Source of the DNA: Oscillospiraceae bacterium
Lineage (GTDB): Bacteria > Bacillota > Clostridia > Oscillospirales > Oscillospiraceae
Length of the DNA stretch: 64,000 nt
Direction of reading: 5' to 3'
Assembly: GCA_017432615.1 (NCBI GenBank)
Contig: JAFRIV010000013.1
Location: forward strand, 96,689 to 160,688
Shown: positions 41,850 through 50,920 of the stretch, in pieces
Position numbering within the stretch: position 1 is the stretch's first letter
Layout of the letters: every line of letters starts with the position of its first letter
Translations under genes and position numbers: made by a program
Notes under the pieces: model-generated
What the model was told of the DNA's origin: nothing
The model's input: only the letters and a program-made list of their open reading frames with translations
Databases searched by the model: none

Positions 41850-43400
41850 ATGTCAAAGATTATGACGAGAGAAGAAGCTGCCGCACTGATCCATGACGGA
41901 GATACGGTTGCCCTGACCGGCAGCGGCGGCGGGGTTATGGAACCGGTCTTCCTGCTTGAGGGGATCGAGCAGCGGTTTCTGGAAACCGGAAGCCCGAACA
42001 ACCTGACGCTTTACCATGCTTCCGGAATTGGAGATAAGGCACGGGCAGGCATTACCCGATTTGCACATGCAGGGATGGTAAAGCGAGTGATCGGCGGGCA
42101 CTGGGGCTGGTCGCCTGAAATGCAGGCGATGGCAGTAAATAATGAAATTGAAGCATATAACTTTTCACAGGGGGTTCTCTGCCAGCTGTATCGCGAGATT
42201 GCGGCACACCGACCCGGGCTGATTACCAAAGTGGGTAAATATACGTTTGTGGATCCCCGCATCTCCGGAGGAAAACTCAACAGTGTAACGAAGGAAGACC
42301 TGGTTGAACTGATCCGGGTCGGGGGAGAGGAATACCTCTGGTACAAGGCTTTTCCAATTCAGGTTTCCATTATCCGTGGGACTTTCGCCGATGAAGACGG
42401 CAATATCAGCCTTGACCAGGAGCCGGCGAAGCTTGAACTGCTTGCCGCGGCGCAGGCGGCACATAACAGCGGCGGTATTGTGATTGCTCAGGTAAAGTAT
42501 CTGGCAGGAAAAGGAAGCCTGGGGAGCAAAAGAGTTGCAATACCGGGTAGTTATGTGGATGCAGTGGTTGTCGATCCGCACCAGATGCAGACGGGAGAGG
42601 GAGAATACAATCCTGCATTCTGCGGAGATATGATGGTCCCGCTGGAAAATCTGAAACCATTTCCCCTGTCAGCCAGAAAGATTGTTGCCCGCAGAGCATT
42701 TATGGAACTTAAGGCAGGGTCTGTGATCAATCTCGGCTTCGGAATGGCGGACGGAGTTGCTGCAGTGGCAGCAGAGGAAGGTTTTTCCGACCGGATGACA
42801 ATGACTATTGAGCAGGGAATCTATGGAGGAATCCCTGCACAGGGGACTATTTTCGGCGTGGCGAGCAATGCGGTCGCTGTGATCGACGAATGCGCACAAT
42901 TTGACTTTTATTCCGGCCGTGGTCTGGACGCGGCATTTCTCGGCCTGGCGCAGGCGGATCAGACGGGAAATGTCAATGTAAGCAAATTCGGCTCAACGAT
43001 TGCTGGCAGCGGAGGATTTATTGATATTTCACAGTCTGCAAAAAAAGTTGTGTTCTGCGGAACTTTTACAACGGGTGGGCTGAAGGAAGAGATATCTGAC
43101 GGACAGCTCAGGATCCTGCAGGAAGGCAGGATCAGGAAATTCGTAGACAAGGTTGAACATATTACATTCGCCTCCCGGTATGCCAGAGAGGAAGGACAGC
43201 AGATCATGTATATAACCGAGCGCTGTGTTTTTGTGCTTGGTGAAAACAGGCCTGTGCTTACCGAAATTGCTCCCGGCATGGACCTGCAGAAAGATGTGCT
43301 TGATAGGATGGGTTTTGTGCCGGAGATCTCTCCTGCCCTAAGGCTTATGGATGAAAAACTTTTCCGACCGGAAAGGCTCCGCTGTAAACAGGAAGAATAA
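41850..43400 (+). CDS. Family I CoA-transferase (copy B)
   Basis: A 516-residue CoA-transferase closely related to that at 34522. The catalytic Glu is in TIEQGIYGGIP, and shared blocks include 'RVIGGHWG', 'VDPR', 'DLVELI' and 'ITERCVF'. It is the first gene of the plus-strand operon. The ATG at 41850 has AGGGGAG upstream; a TTG six bases earlier is possible but weaker. It would activate an imported acid as a CoA ester. Confidence 0.93.
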   Translation: MSKIMTREEAAALIHDGDTVALTGSGGGVMEPVFLLEGIEQRFLETGSPNNLTLYHASGIGDKARAGITRFAHAGMVKRVIGGHWGWSPEMQAMAVNNEIEAYNFSQGVLCQLYREIAAHRPGLITKVGKYTFVDPRISGGKLNSVTKEDLVELIRVGGEEYLWYKAFPIQVSIIRGTFADEDGNISLDQEPAKLELLAAAQAAHNSGGIVIAQVKYLAGKGSLGSKRVAIPGSYVDAVVVDPHQMQTGEGEYNPAFCGDMMVPLENLKPFPLSARKIVARRAFMELKAGSVINLGFGMADGVAAVAAEEGFSDRMTMTIEQGIYGGIPAQGTIFGVASNAVAVIDECAQFDFYSGRGLDAAFLGLAQADQTGNVNVSKFGSTIAGSGGFIDISQSAKKVVFCGTFTTGGLKEEISDGQLRILQEGRIRKFVDKVEHITFASRYAREEGQQIMYITERCVFVLGENRPVLTEIAPGMDLQKDVLDRMGFVPEISPALRLMDEKLFRPERLRCKQEE

Positions 43401-43486
43401 TGGGAATTCCAGCCGCATGAAAACGGCTGTTCCGGATCAATATCTGTAAAATGCGTAGCACAAAAAAACAAATTAAGGAGGAAAAC

Positions 43487-44506
43487 ATGAAAAAAGAAAT
43501 ATCCATCGTACTTTCCCTGGTTATGATCTTTGCACTGTGCATCACAGCCCATGCGGAAACCCCTGAAGGATTTGCCGCAAAGCCTGATTTTGTTCTCCGC
43601 TGCGGCTCCAACCACGCTTCGACCTTCTGCACTTCAGTTGCACTCCAGGACTGGGCAGACATGGTTTATGAGCGTACAAACGGACGGATCAAGATAGAGC
43701 TTTATTTTGATGCTGTCCTCGGAGAAGAAAAGGCAATGCTTGAACAGGTATCTTATGGCGGCCTTGACTTTGTACGCGGCAATATCAGCCCTCTGTGCGA
43801 GTTTGTCGATGACTTCAATGCACTGTGTATGCCGTACATCTATCAGAGTGACGAGCACTTCTGGAAAGCACTGGAAACCATCGGCATGGACATGCTGCAT
43901 AGTGACAACATGCTCAATGCCGGCCTGTGGGGTCTTACCTGGTATGATGGAGGTTCCCGCAACTTCTACAACAACGACAAAGAGGTCCATTCTCCCGCTG
44001 ATATGGCCGGAATGAACATCCGTGTTCAGGAATCCAGCCTGATGATGAGCATGGTACAGTGCCTCGGCGCATCTGCTGTTGCAATGCCTTACGCAGATGT
44101 CTATTCCGGGCTCCAGACCAACACGATCGACGGAGCAGAGAACTCCTTTGTCCAGTGGATCGAAGTATCCCACTGCGAGGTTGCTCCTTACTTCACCAAG
44201 GATGCACATACCCGTGCACCTGACACACTCATCATGAGCAAAGCCACCAAGGACAAGCTGGATCCCGCCGATGTGGAGATCATCGAGCAGGCAGCATATG
44301 AGTCCTGGCTGAACCAGCGTGAGTACTGGAAGCAGGCTGATGCCGAAGCACAGGAAAAGCTGGACGCTCTCGGAATCGACTACACGATTACAGAGCTGAC
44401 GGCGGAAGAAGTCCAGGCATTTGCGGATGCCTGCCAGCCCCTGTGGTCCACCTATGCGGACGGCAAGTATCTCCCGATCATTGAGGAGATTCAGGCCCTC
44501 GCCTGA
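43487..44506 (+). CDS. dctP: TRAP transporter substrate-binding protein (module B)
   Basis: A 339-residue DctP protein with a signal peptide (MKKE, cleavage near AHA-E). Motifs include 'LEQVSYGGLDFVRGNISPL', 'MNIRVQESSLMM' (ligand-clamping Arg) and 'YADVYSGLQTNTIDGAENS'. It clearly differs from the module A protein, so the two transporters may take different acids. GGAGG precedes the ATG at 43487. Confidence 0.95.
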   Translation: MKKEISIVLSLVMIFALCITAHAETPEGFAAKPDFVLRCGSNHASTFCTSVALQDWADMVYERTNGRIKIELYFDAVLGEEKAMLEQVSYGGLDFVRGNISPLCEFVDDFNALCMPYIYQSDEHFWKALETIGMDMLHSDNMLNAGLWGLTWYDGGSRNFYNNDKEVHSPADMAGMNIRVQESSLMMSMVQCLGASAVAMPYADVYSGLQTNTIDGAENSFVQWIEVSHCEVAPYFTKDAHTRAPDTLIMSKATKDKLDPADVEIIEQAAYESWLNQREYWKQADAEAQEKLDALGIDYTITELTAEEVQAFADACQPLWSTYADGKYLPIIEEIQALA

Positions 44507-44551
44507 TTATTCTGTCAAATAGAATAGAATTATCGCATAAGCAATGTTTAT

Positions 44552-44590
44552 GGCGGTCTGGCTTTGCTACGCGGCCAGGCCGCCTTTTTT
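44552..44590 (+). terminator. Intra-operon terminator after dctP (module B)
   Basis: GGCGGTCTGGC pairs with GCCAGGCCGCC (one G-T) and is followed by TTTTTT. It is placed to give high binding-protein mRNA and lower expression of the rest. Confidence 0.8.
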
Positions 44591-44633
44591 CCAAAGTTTC
44601 TTATATCCCTTTTCCAAGGAGGTCAGACTGCTT

Positions 44634-45515
44634 ATGAAAAACGGCTTTATTACAGGGAAAACCAGGTGTTTCGCAATTATCGGAGATCCGGTGGAACAGA
44701 CGCTATCCCCAATTATCCAGAACGGAGGGATGAACGCAGCCGGAGAGGATGCCCTGATGGTCGGGCTGCATGTCAGAAAAGAGAATCTGAAGGAAGCAAT
44801 CGATGGCGTTAGAGCTCTCCATCTTGCAGGGCTGTCTGTTACAATGCCGCTTAAAACGGCAATCATACCGTATCTTGATGAATGTGCAGAAAACATCCGT
44901 TATATCGGCGCGGTCAATGTGGTAACAAATCATGATGGGTACCTGAAAGGCTACAATACAGATGGAGAAGGGTTCGTGCTGAGCATGAAAGACAGCGGTG
45001 CGGATCCGAAGGGAAAATCGATGCTGATGTTCGGGGCAGGAGGAGCGGCAAAAGGGATTGCTTATGCATTTCTGGAGTCCGGGATTTCCTCTCTGACTGT
45101 CTGCAACCGGTCCAAGGAGCATGCACTGGAGATGCTCTCTCTGCTGAGGGAGAAATTCGATACACCGATGGAGGCGGTTTCCGCTGACGAGGAAACGTTT
45201 GCTTCGGTGTGTACCTCAGCAGATATTGTTATGAATGCGACCAATATGGGAATGGGAGGCGCTCCCTCACCGCATATCAAATGGATACCATGGGAAACAC
45301 TCAAACCGGATATCTGGATCTGTGATGTTGTCAACAAGCCGGTTGAGACAGACTATATCAAAAAGGCTCAACAGTGCGGCTTTCGTACTTTTACGGGAGA
45401 CGCAATGACACTTTATCAGGCACGAATTGCTTATCACTTGTTTTTTGAAACGGATAAAGTTCCGTTTGACGGGATGAGAGAGGCTCTTGAAAGAAAAATG
45501 GTGGTGAACGAATGA
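44634..45515 (+). CDS. Shikimate/quinate dehydrogenase homologue
   Basis: A 293-residue AroE-fold enzyme. The substrate site is recognisable: LSPIIQN (Ser 25), TMPLK (Lys 74) and NTDGEGF (Asp 110). 'FGAGGAAKGIA' is the NADP loop, and 'NATNMGM' and 'TGDAMTLYQ' also match. An enzyme that oxidises or reduces shikimate-like hydroxyls fits, but its place between dctP and dctQ of a TRAP operon argues for catabolism rather than aromatic amino acid synthesis. AAGGAGG precedes the ATG at 44634. The stop overlaps dctQ by four bases. Confidence 0.88.
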   Translation: MKNGFITGKTRCFAIIGDPVEQTLSPIIQNGGMNAAGEDALMVGLHVRKENLKEAIDGVRALHLAGLSVTMPLKTAIIPYLDECAENIRYIGAVNVVTNHDGYLKGYNTDGEGFVLSMKDSGADPKGKSMLMFGAGGAAKGIAYAFLESGISSLTVCNRSKEHALEMLSLLREKFDTPMEAVSADEETFASVCTSADIVMNATNMGMGGAPSPHIKWIPWETLKPDIWICDVVNKPVETDYIKKAQQCGFRTFTGDAMTLYQARIAYHLFFETDKVPFDGMREALERKMVVNE

Positions 45516-46135
45516 AAACGATCAAAACGATACTGATCGGTATTTTCAATATTTCCTATCGGATCCTGTGTGAATATTCCAAATATGTCCTGCTGGTGAT
45601 CGTGGGAATTGTATGTGCCGATGTATTTAAACGCAATATTCTTTCCGGGAGTATTATGTGGGCACAGGAAATCGCTCTTCTGCTGATCGTGTGGATGTGC
45701 TTTCTGAGTATGGCGATAGGGGCAGAGAATGATCTCCACATTTCAGTACATATGTTTTACAACCGGATGCCGAAAACGGTGCAGAAAGTGCTGTACTATT
45801 TCAATAAATTTGTAACGATGTCGGTCGGGATCTTTGTCGGTGTATATGGCATCAAGCTTGTCCGGGCTACCTGGCGGCAGTTCCTTCCTGCATCGAAGCT
45901 GCCAGCCGGAATGCTGTATCTGATGATGCCTGTCGGCGGCTTCCTGATGGCTTATTTTATGCTTCTTGATCTGTTCAACTGGAAGAAAGACAAAATCACT
46001 GTGTTTTCGGATGCAGAAGCAGAAGACGAGGATGAAGCGAATCTTGCAGAAAAAGAAGAGCTGCTCCAAAAACAGATTGAAGAGAAGAGAATGCACAAAA
46101 AACTGAAAGAGAAGGAAACAGACAATGGGAAATGA
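45512..46135 (+). CDS. dctQ: TRAP transporter small permease (module B)
   Basis: A 207-residue TRAP-Q protein with four helices ('WAQEIALLLIVWMCFLSMAIGAENDLHISV' pattern) plus an unusual 45-residue C-terminal tail rich in Glu and Lys that is predicted to be helical. Start overlaps the aroE-like stop; end overlaps dctM by 11 bases. Confidence 0.93.
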   Translation: MKTIKTILIGIFNISYRILCEYSKYVLLVIVGIVCADVFKRNILSGSIMWAQEIALLLIVWMCFLSMAIGAENDLHISVHMFYNRMPKTVQKVLYYFNKFVTMSVGIFVGVYGIKLVRATWRQFLPASKLPAGMLYLMMPVGGFLMAYFMLLDLFNWKKDKITVFSDAEAEDEDEANLAEKEELLQKQIEEKRMHKKLKEKETDNGK

Positions 46136-47432
46136 ATCATTTGCGATTGCGTTATTACTGGTTTCATTTGCGGTGCTGGTAATCTGCAAGCAGCCGGTAT
46201 CATTTGCGCTGATGATTTCCTCAATCATCACGATGCTTTATCTGAAGGTGCCTCTGATGACGATGGTACAGACACTTGCCAAGTCGGTCAATTCCTTCTC
46301 ACTGCTTGCGATTCCGTTTTTCATCCTGATGGGAGAGATCATGGGCGCAGGAGGCATTTCGGACAGATTGTTCAGATTTGCAAATATGCTGGTCGGGCGG
46401 CTTCCGGGAGGCCTGGCGCATGTTAATGTTCTGGCATCCATGTTTTTCGGTGGGATTTCCGGGTCGGCGGTGGCAGATGTGGCATCGCTCGGCAAGATCG
46501 AAATCCCGATGATGGAAAATGCCGGCTACAGCAAGCAGTTTTCCATTGCGGTTACAGCGGCGTCTGCCTGTCAGGGACTTATTATTCCACCGAGCCATAA
46601 TATGGTGGTATACGCCATGGCTGCCGGCGGAGTTTCGGTTGGACGACTGTTCCTTGCCGGTTATGCGCCGGGGGTACTGCTTGGCGTGATGCTGATGATC
46701 CTATGCGCCTACTTCGCCATCAAACGTAACTATCCGAGAGGAGAGAAGATTACGCTGAAAGAAGCGCTCCGTATCACATGGGAGGCCTTCTTTGCAATCC
46801 TTTCCATGGTCATTGTTGTAGGAGGTGTGGTATGCGGCTGGTTTACCGCAACAGAGGCAGCTGCCATTGCCAGTGTATACTGCTTCATTGTTGCTACATG
46901 CATCTACAAACAGCTGAAGCTTAAAATGATGGGACGTGTGCTCTTCAACACAGTGAAGACACTATCCATGGTTTATATTCTGATTGCAGCTGCAGGAGCT
47001 TTCGGCTGGGTGCTTGCTTATCTGCGTGTCCCGGCCAAGTTTGCAGCTTTCATTCTTGGAATCAGCGATAACCGTGTTGTTATTCTTCTTTTGATTAACC
47101 TGCTGCTTCTGTTCCTCGGATGCATTATGGATATGGCCCCTCTGATTCTGATCATGACGCCGATCCTTTTGCCGATTGTAAGATCTGTCGGAATGGGAGA
47201 GATACAATTCGGCATCATGCTGATCATGAATCTGGCTATCGGCCTGCTCACGCCGCCTGTCGGATCCTGCCTGTTTGCCGCTTGCTCAGTCGGTGAATCG
47301 GATATTGAAAGTGTTACCAAGGAGCTGCTGCCTTTTTATGCAATGATGGTCATCACACTGCTGCTGATTACATTTGTCCCGGCTATCAGCCTTACGATAC
47401 CCGACTGGCTGATGCCCATTGGAAAAAGATGA
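46125..47432 (+). CDS. dctM: TRAP transporter large permease (module B)
   Basis: A 435-residue TRAP-M protein with about 12 helices. 'LAIPFFILMGEIMGAGGISDRLF', 'FGGISGSAVADVASLGK' and 'GLIIPPSHNMVVYAMAAGG' are typical. It completes the second transporter. Confidence 0.95.
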   Translation: MGNESFAIALLLVSFAVLVICKQPVSFALMISSIITMLYLKVPLMTMVQTLAKSVNSFSLLAIPFFILMGEIMGAGGISDRLFRFANMLVGRLPGGLAHVNVLASMFFGGISGSAVADVASLGKIEIPMMENAGYSKQFSIAVTAASACQGLIIPPSHNMVVYAMAAGGVSVGRLFLAGYAPGVLLGVMLMILCAYFAIKRNYPRGEKITLKEALRITWEAFFAILSMVIVVGGVVCGWFTATEAAAIASVYCFIVATCIYKQLKLKMMGRVLFNTVKTLSMVYILIAAAGAFGWVLAYLRVPAKFAAFILGISDNRVVILLLINLLLLFLGCIMDMAPLILIMTPILLPIVRSVGMGEIQFGIMLIMNLAIGLLTPPVGSCLFAACSVGESDIESVTKELLPFYAMMVITLLLITFVPAISLTIPDWLMPIGKR

Positions 47433-47484
47433 AAATCATCCGGGAAGAGAAGAAAATTAGAATACCAGTTACAGGAGAAAAGAA

Positions 47485-48237
47485 ATGAAGCAGTTTTTTC
47501 ACAAGGATGAACTATTGAGCAAGCACTCTCCGGAAGAGATGGGGCTCAGATACGGATCTGTGCAGCGGATTGAAGTTCAGGAACCGGTCTGCCTCGAAAG
47601 CGGAGAAGAGGAGCTTTGTATCCTTGTAATCGACGGAGAAATCGAGTATGAAACAGATGGGTTCTCTGGAACGGCAGTAATGCCGGATATGCTCTATCTT
47701 CCGACCCATTCACGGATCCGTTTTTCTGCAAAGCATGGAGGAACGCTGATGCGCTATGGTGCACCCTGCAGCAGAGAGACAAAGTTCGGACATATCCGTT
47801 TTGCAGAAGCAGATCAGGATGACCGGCACAAGGTTTATGGAAAGACAGAAGACGGAACCCGACGGGATGTGTGGAACATGATCGATGAGAACTTTGATTC
47901 TTCCCGCTTCCTGACAGGGGTCTGTAAAGGATCGAACGGAGGATGGACAGCCTGGCCGCCTCATGAGCACGGACGGGAAAGAGAAGAGATCTATGTATAT
48001 TTCAACATGGGGGATTCGTTTGGTGCTCAGTTTGTCTATGATGAAATGGATAAACCGATAGTGGCAGAAATCGTTCGCGATGGGGATGTTGTGACGATTC
48101 CGCACGGATATCATCCGAATGTCGGCTGTCCCTGCGGAGGAATATTTTATGCATATGTCATGGTGTCCACAACTGCAGAAGACAGGAACTTTATGGCTCT
48201 CCGTACCCAGAAAATCTATGGCGATCGGCTGGAATAA
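47485..48237 (+). CDS. IolB/KduI-like bicupin isomerase
   Basis: A 250-residue bicupin of the 5-deoxy-glucuronate isomerase (IolB) family, with the metal motif 'WPPHEHGREREEIYVYF' and 'TIPHGYHPNVG' in the second cupin. IolB converts 5-deoxyglucuronate to a ketose acid in inositol breakdown. No other iol gene is here, so it likely isomerises another uronate-like or deoxy acid. An AGGAGAA ribosome site fits the ATG. Confidence 0.85.
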   Translation: MKQFFHKDELLSKHSPEEMGLRYGSVQRIEVQEPVCLESGEEELCILVIDGEIEYETDGFSGTAVMPDMLYLPTHSRIRFSAKHGGTLMRYGAPCSRETKFGHIRFAEADQDDRHKVYGKTEDGTRRDVWNMIDENFDSSRFLTGVCKGSNGGWTAWPPHEHGREREEIYVYFNMGDSFGAQFVYDEMDKPIVAEIVRDGDVVTIPHGYHPNVGCPCGGIFYAYVMVSTTAEDRNFMALRTQKIYGDRLE

Positions 48238-48252
48238 GGGGAAATCAGTATT

Positions 48253-48945
48253 ATGGAGCAGATGTTAATCAATTGCCCGTCGCTTGCCAACAGCAGCCTG
48301 ATGGAACTGGCGGAGGATGTGAAGCTTCTTTACGAAGGCGGAGCGAGATGGTTTCATGTGGATATCATGGATGGGCATTATGTTCCAAACCTCTGTTATC
48401 CTGTACGCGCAATTTCGGATCTTAAACGGAAATATCCGGATATCACGGCAGATATACACCTGATGGTAACAGATCCGCTTGCCTATATTGACAGGCTGAA
48501 GGCGGCTGGTGCCGATTATGTCAGTTTTCATGCAGACTGCACGCCGTTTGTTGTCCGGTCACTGCGGGCAATTCACGATGCAGGGATGAAAGCCGGCGTG
48601 GTAATCAACCCGTCACAGAAAACAGACATAATAGAGCCATATCTGCAATGGCTGGATTATGTTGTTCTGATGTCAGTGGAGCCGGGGTTTGCCGGGCAGA
48701 AGTTTATGCCGGAGGCAGTGCCGCGTGTTGCGGAACTGTCTGCACTTCGAGAAAGAAGCGGGCACCAGTTTCTGATCTCTGTTGACGGAGGGATCAATTA
48801 TCCAAATGTTCAGCCCTGCGTGCGAAACGGTGCGAATATCTTTATTACGGGAATCTATACTGTTTATCAGCAGGAGGACGGAATTGTTTCCGCCTGCCAT
48901 CGGTTTGAAGAGGAAATGAAGAAGGGTCTGCAACAGATAAAATAA
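48253..48945 (+). CDS. Ribulose-phosphate 3-epimerase family protein
   Basis: A 230-residue TIM-barrel epimerase. 'FHVDIMDGHYVPNL' gives the metal-binding His and catalytic Asp, 'DIHLMV' the second His, 'SVEPGFAGQKF' the phosphate loop region, and 'ISVDGGIN' the second Asp. Standard Rpe or allulose-6-phosphate 3-epimerase (AlsE) are equally possible. It follows the IolB-like gene by 15 bases and ends the first plus-strand gene block. Confidence 0.9.
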   Translation: MEQMLINCPSLANSSLMELAEDVKLLYEGGARWFHVDIMDGHYVPNLCYPVRAISDLKRKYPDITADIHLMVTDPLAYIDRLKAAGADYVSFHADCTPFVVRSLRAIHDAGMKAGVVINPSQKTDIIEPYLQWLDYVVLMSVEPGFAGQKFMPEAVPRVAELSALRERSGHQFLISVDGGINYPNVQPCVRNGANIFITGIYTVYQQEDGIVSACHRFEEEMKKGLQQIK

Positions 48946-48947
48946 AA

Positions 48948-48974
48948 CGGAGAAACGGATTTACCGTTTCTCCG
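48948..48974. terminator. Hairpin between convergent genes
   Basis: CGGAGAAACGG and CCGTTTCTCCG are perfect 11-bp arms with a 5-base loop. The right arm overlaps the end of the minus-strand isomerase gene. No clear T-run is present on either side. Confidence 0.55.
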
Positions 48975-49779
48975 CAAAGCGGCAGAGAGCTTCCGTGCTT
49001 TTTATCAGATCTGCTTCCAGGTTTTCCCGGATGTTGCCTTCAAGTGCAAGGGTCCCCTGATAATCAATACTCTGCAGAAACCGAAAGACTTCCCCAAAAT
49101 CAATACTGCCAAAACCGGGGAAATACCGATTGTCGTCAGACAGATGCAGGTTCTCGATTCTATTTCGATACCGCAGAATTGAATCCCGCGGATCTGTTTC
49201 TTCATAAAACATGTGATAAGTGTCCGGAAGAATGCGTAAATCGGGATTTTCGACAGCACTGCAGACCGATGCTGCCTCGTCGAGTGTACGAACGACACAG
49301 GTCTCTCGCCGGTTTGTAGCTTCCAGCAATACAGGGACGCCGGATTTTTTCCTCGCACACAGCTCCGATACTGACTTGCAAAAGAAGTGCTCAGGAGTGG
49401 CGGAGTCAGCCTGAGGTCCGCCTTTGAAAAAGCCGAGAATAATTCCTGCGTGCATTTCTGCAGCATAGTCAGCATTTTCCAAAGCACCGTTTACGGCGGA
49501 AATGCGGGAGATCTCTGATGATGTGGAAAGCGACAGTGAACGGGCTTTCGCAAAGGCGCCCGTGGCAAGATAAGTCAGCTTCAAATCATACTCACCCAAC
49601 ATAGCGGCAAGATTATCCGGGGAAAGCACATCCAGATCCGGCAGATTCAGTTCAATACCCCAAAATCCAAGCTCCTGGAGAAGACGGAGAAGTTTTTCAA
49701 AAGAAGAAAGAGTATCAGACCGGGAGAAAACTGTCTGCAGACAAAGACGGAGCGGAAGATAATCTTTTACATTAAGCAT
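48961..49779 (-). CDS. Sugar phosphate isomerase/epimerase (AP endonuclease 2 fold)
   Basis: A 272-residue TIM-barrel protein of the xylose-isomerase-like/AP_endonuc_2 family: 'GFWGIELNLPDLD', 'LLEATNRRETCVVR', 'ILPDTYHMFYEE', 'HLSDDNRYFPGFGSIDF' and 'ALEGNI' give the metal-binding Glu, Asp, His and Glu pattern. It probably isomerises or epimerises a sugar acid in the island's pathway. It is transcribed alone, divergently from the second LacI gene. Confidence 0.83.
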   Translation of the reverse strand: MLNVKDYLPLRLCLQTVFSRSDTLSSFEKLLRLLQELGFWGIELNLPDLDVLSPDNLAAMLGEYDLKLTYLATGAFAKARSLSLSTSSEISRISAVNGALENADYAAEMHAGIILGFFKGGPQADSATPEHFFCKSVSELCARKKSGVPVLLEATNRRETCVVRTLDEAASVCSAVENPDLRILPDTYHMFYEETDPRDSILRYRNRIENLHLSDDNRYFPGFGSIDFGEVFRFLQSIDYQGTLALEGNIRENLEADLIKSTEALCRFAEKR

Positions 49780-49812
49780 AGTTAAGATCCTCTTTTCCTT
49801 GCAGTTTAGAAA

Positions 49813-49841
49813 ATTATAACGGCAGAAGACAAATCATGCAA
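49813..49841 (-). promoter_or_regulatory. Promoter of the sugar-phosphate isomerase gene
   Basis: On the minus strand, TTGCAT, 17 bases, then TATAAT. The -35 box lies inside the inverted repeat at 49829-49850. Confidence 0.7.
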
Positions 49842-49850
49842 GTGATTTGT
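49829..49850. promoter_or_regulatory. Inverted-repeat operator next to lacI (module B)
   Basis: ACAAATCA and TGATTTGT are perfect 8-bp arms with a 6-base centre, overlapping the -35 of the divergent gene, so binding of the adjacent LacI protein would block transcription. Confidence 0.6.
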
Positions 49851-49884
49851 ATCCGTATCAGAAAAAACAGACAGGAATAAAGCA

Positions 49885-50886
49885 ATGACAGCTACCATAC
49901 GAGACGTTGCAAAAAAGGCTGGTGTTTCCTGCAGTACAGTTTCACGGGCTCTGATGGGAAACGTCCCGGTAAAAGAGAATACAAAGCGGCGCATTTTTGA
50001 AGCAGTGAAAGAATTGAACTATATACCGGTACAGTCTGCCCGTGCATTGAAGATGGGAAGGACAAAAACACTGCAGTTGATTTTACCAAACAACCTCAAC
50101 CCGTTCTATCCAAAGCTTCTGAACTGCCTCAACAACGAAATCAAAAAGTACGGATATGCAACTTTTTTGAGTGTAAGCAACGATTCAAAAGAAGAAGAGA
50201 AAATGAGCTTCCAGATGGCGAGATCTTTTTCTGTGGATGGAATTATCTATCTGCCGACAACGGATGACTGCAATCATATGGGAGAGCTCGTTTCCGCAAA
50301 TATCCCGACGGTGATTATCAACCGCGTCTGGGATCTAGGATTTCCTTGCGTTTCAATTGACAATCAAAGCGGTGCTTATCGCACAGTCGAATATCTGATT
50401 CAAAACGGCCACAGACGGATTGCCTGTTTTCTTGGTGATATCTCTCTCCAGCATATGCGGGAACGTGAGGCAGGATGCCGAAAAGCATTCAGAGATTACG
50501 GAATCAGAGAGGGGGAAGCCCGGTTTCTTTATGGAACACAGACCTATGAGGTCTATGAAAAAATGTGTAGCCTGATGAAGGAGAAGAAAGAAAAACGAAT
50601 AACCGGTTGTTTTGCTTCAAGTGACTGGATGGCTGTTGGGATGTACAGCGCGATTATGAAGAGCGGCCTTTCCATCCCGGGTGACATTTCAGTTGTGGGT
50701 TTTGATGACATCGAAGATGCCCGTTTTATGATTCCTCCGCTGACAACATGGCACCATCCTGTGGAACAGATTGCCAAAGTTGCGGTAGATCTGTTGATTC
50801 GACAGATCGAAAAGGGAGAGGATACGAAAGAAAAAATCATCATTCCAAGCAAAATTGTGGAAAGAGAATCAGTAAGAAGGATTTGA
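49885..50886 (+). CDS. LacI-family regulator (module B)
   Basis: A 333-residue LacI protein with N-terminal helix-turn-helix 'ATIRDVAKKAGVSCSTVSRALMG' and effector domain ('LILPNNLNPFYPKLLNCLNN'). It heads the second block of the plus-strand module and is related to the module A regulator only in general family features. Its ribosome site is AGGAATAAAGCA. Confidence 0.95.
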   Translation: MTATIRDVAKKAGVSCSTVSRALMGNVPVKENTKRRIFEAVKELNYIPVQSARALKMGRTKTLQLILPNNLNPFYPKLLNCLNNEIKKYGYATFLSVSNDSKEEEKMSFQMARSFSVDGIIYLPTTDDCNHMGELVSANIPTVIINRVWDLGFPCVSIDNQSGAYRTVEYLIQNGHRRIACFLGDISLQHMREREAGCRKAFRDYGIREGEARFLYGTQTYEVYEKMCSLMKEKKEKRITGCFASSDWMAVGMYSAIMKSGLSIPGDISVVGFDDIEDARFMIPPLTTWHHPVEQIAKVAVDLLIRQIEKGEDTKEKIIIPSKIVERESVRRI

Positions 50887-50920
50887 AAAGACAATATCCT
50901 TGTTTTGAGGGAGGAATTAT

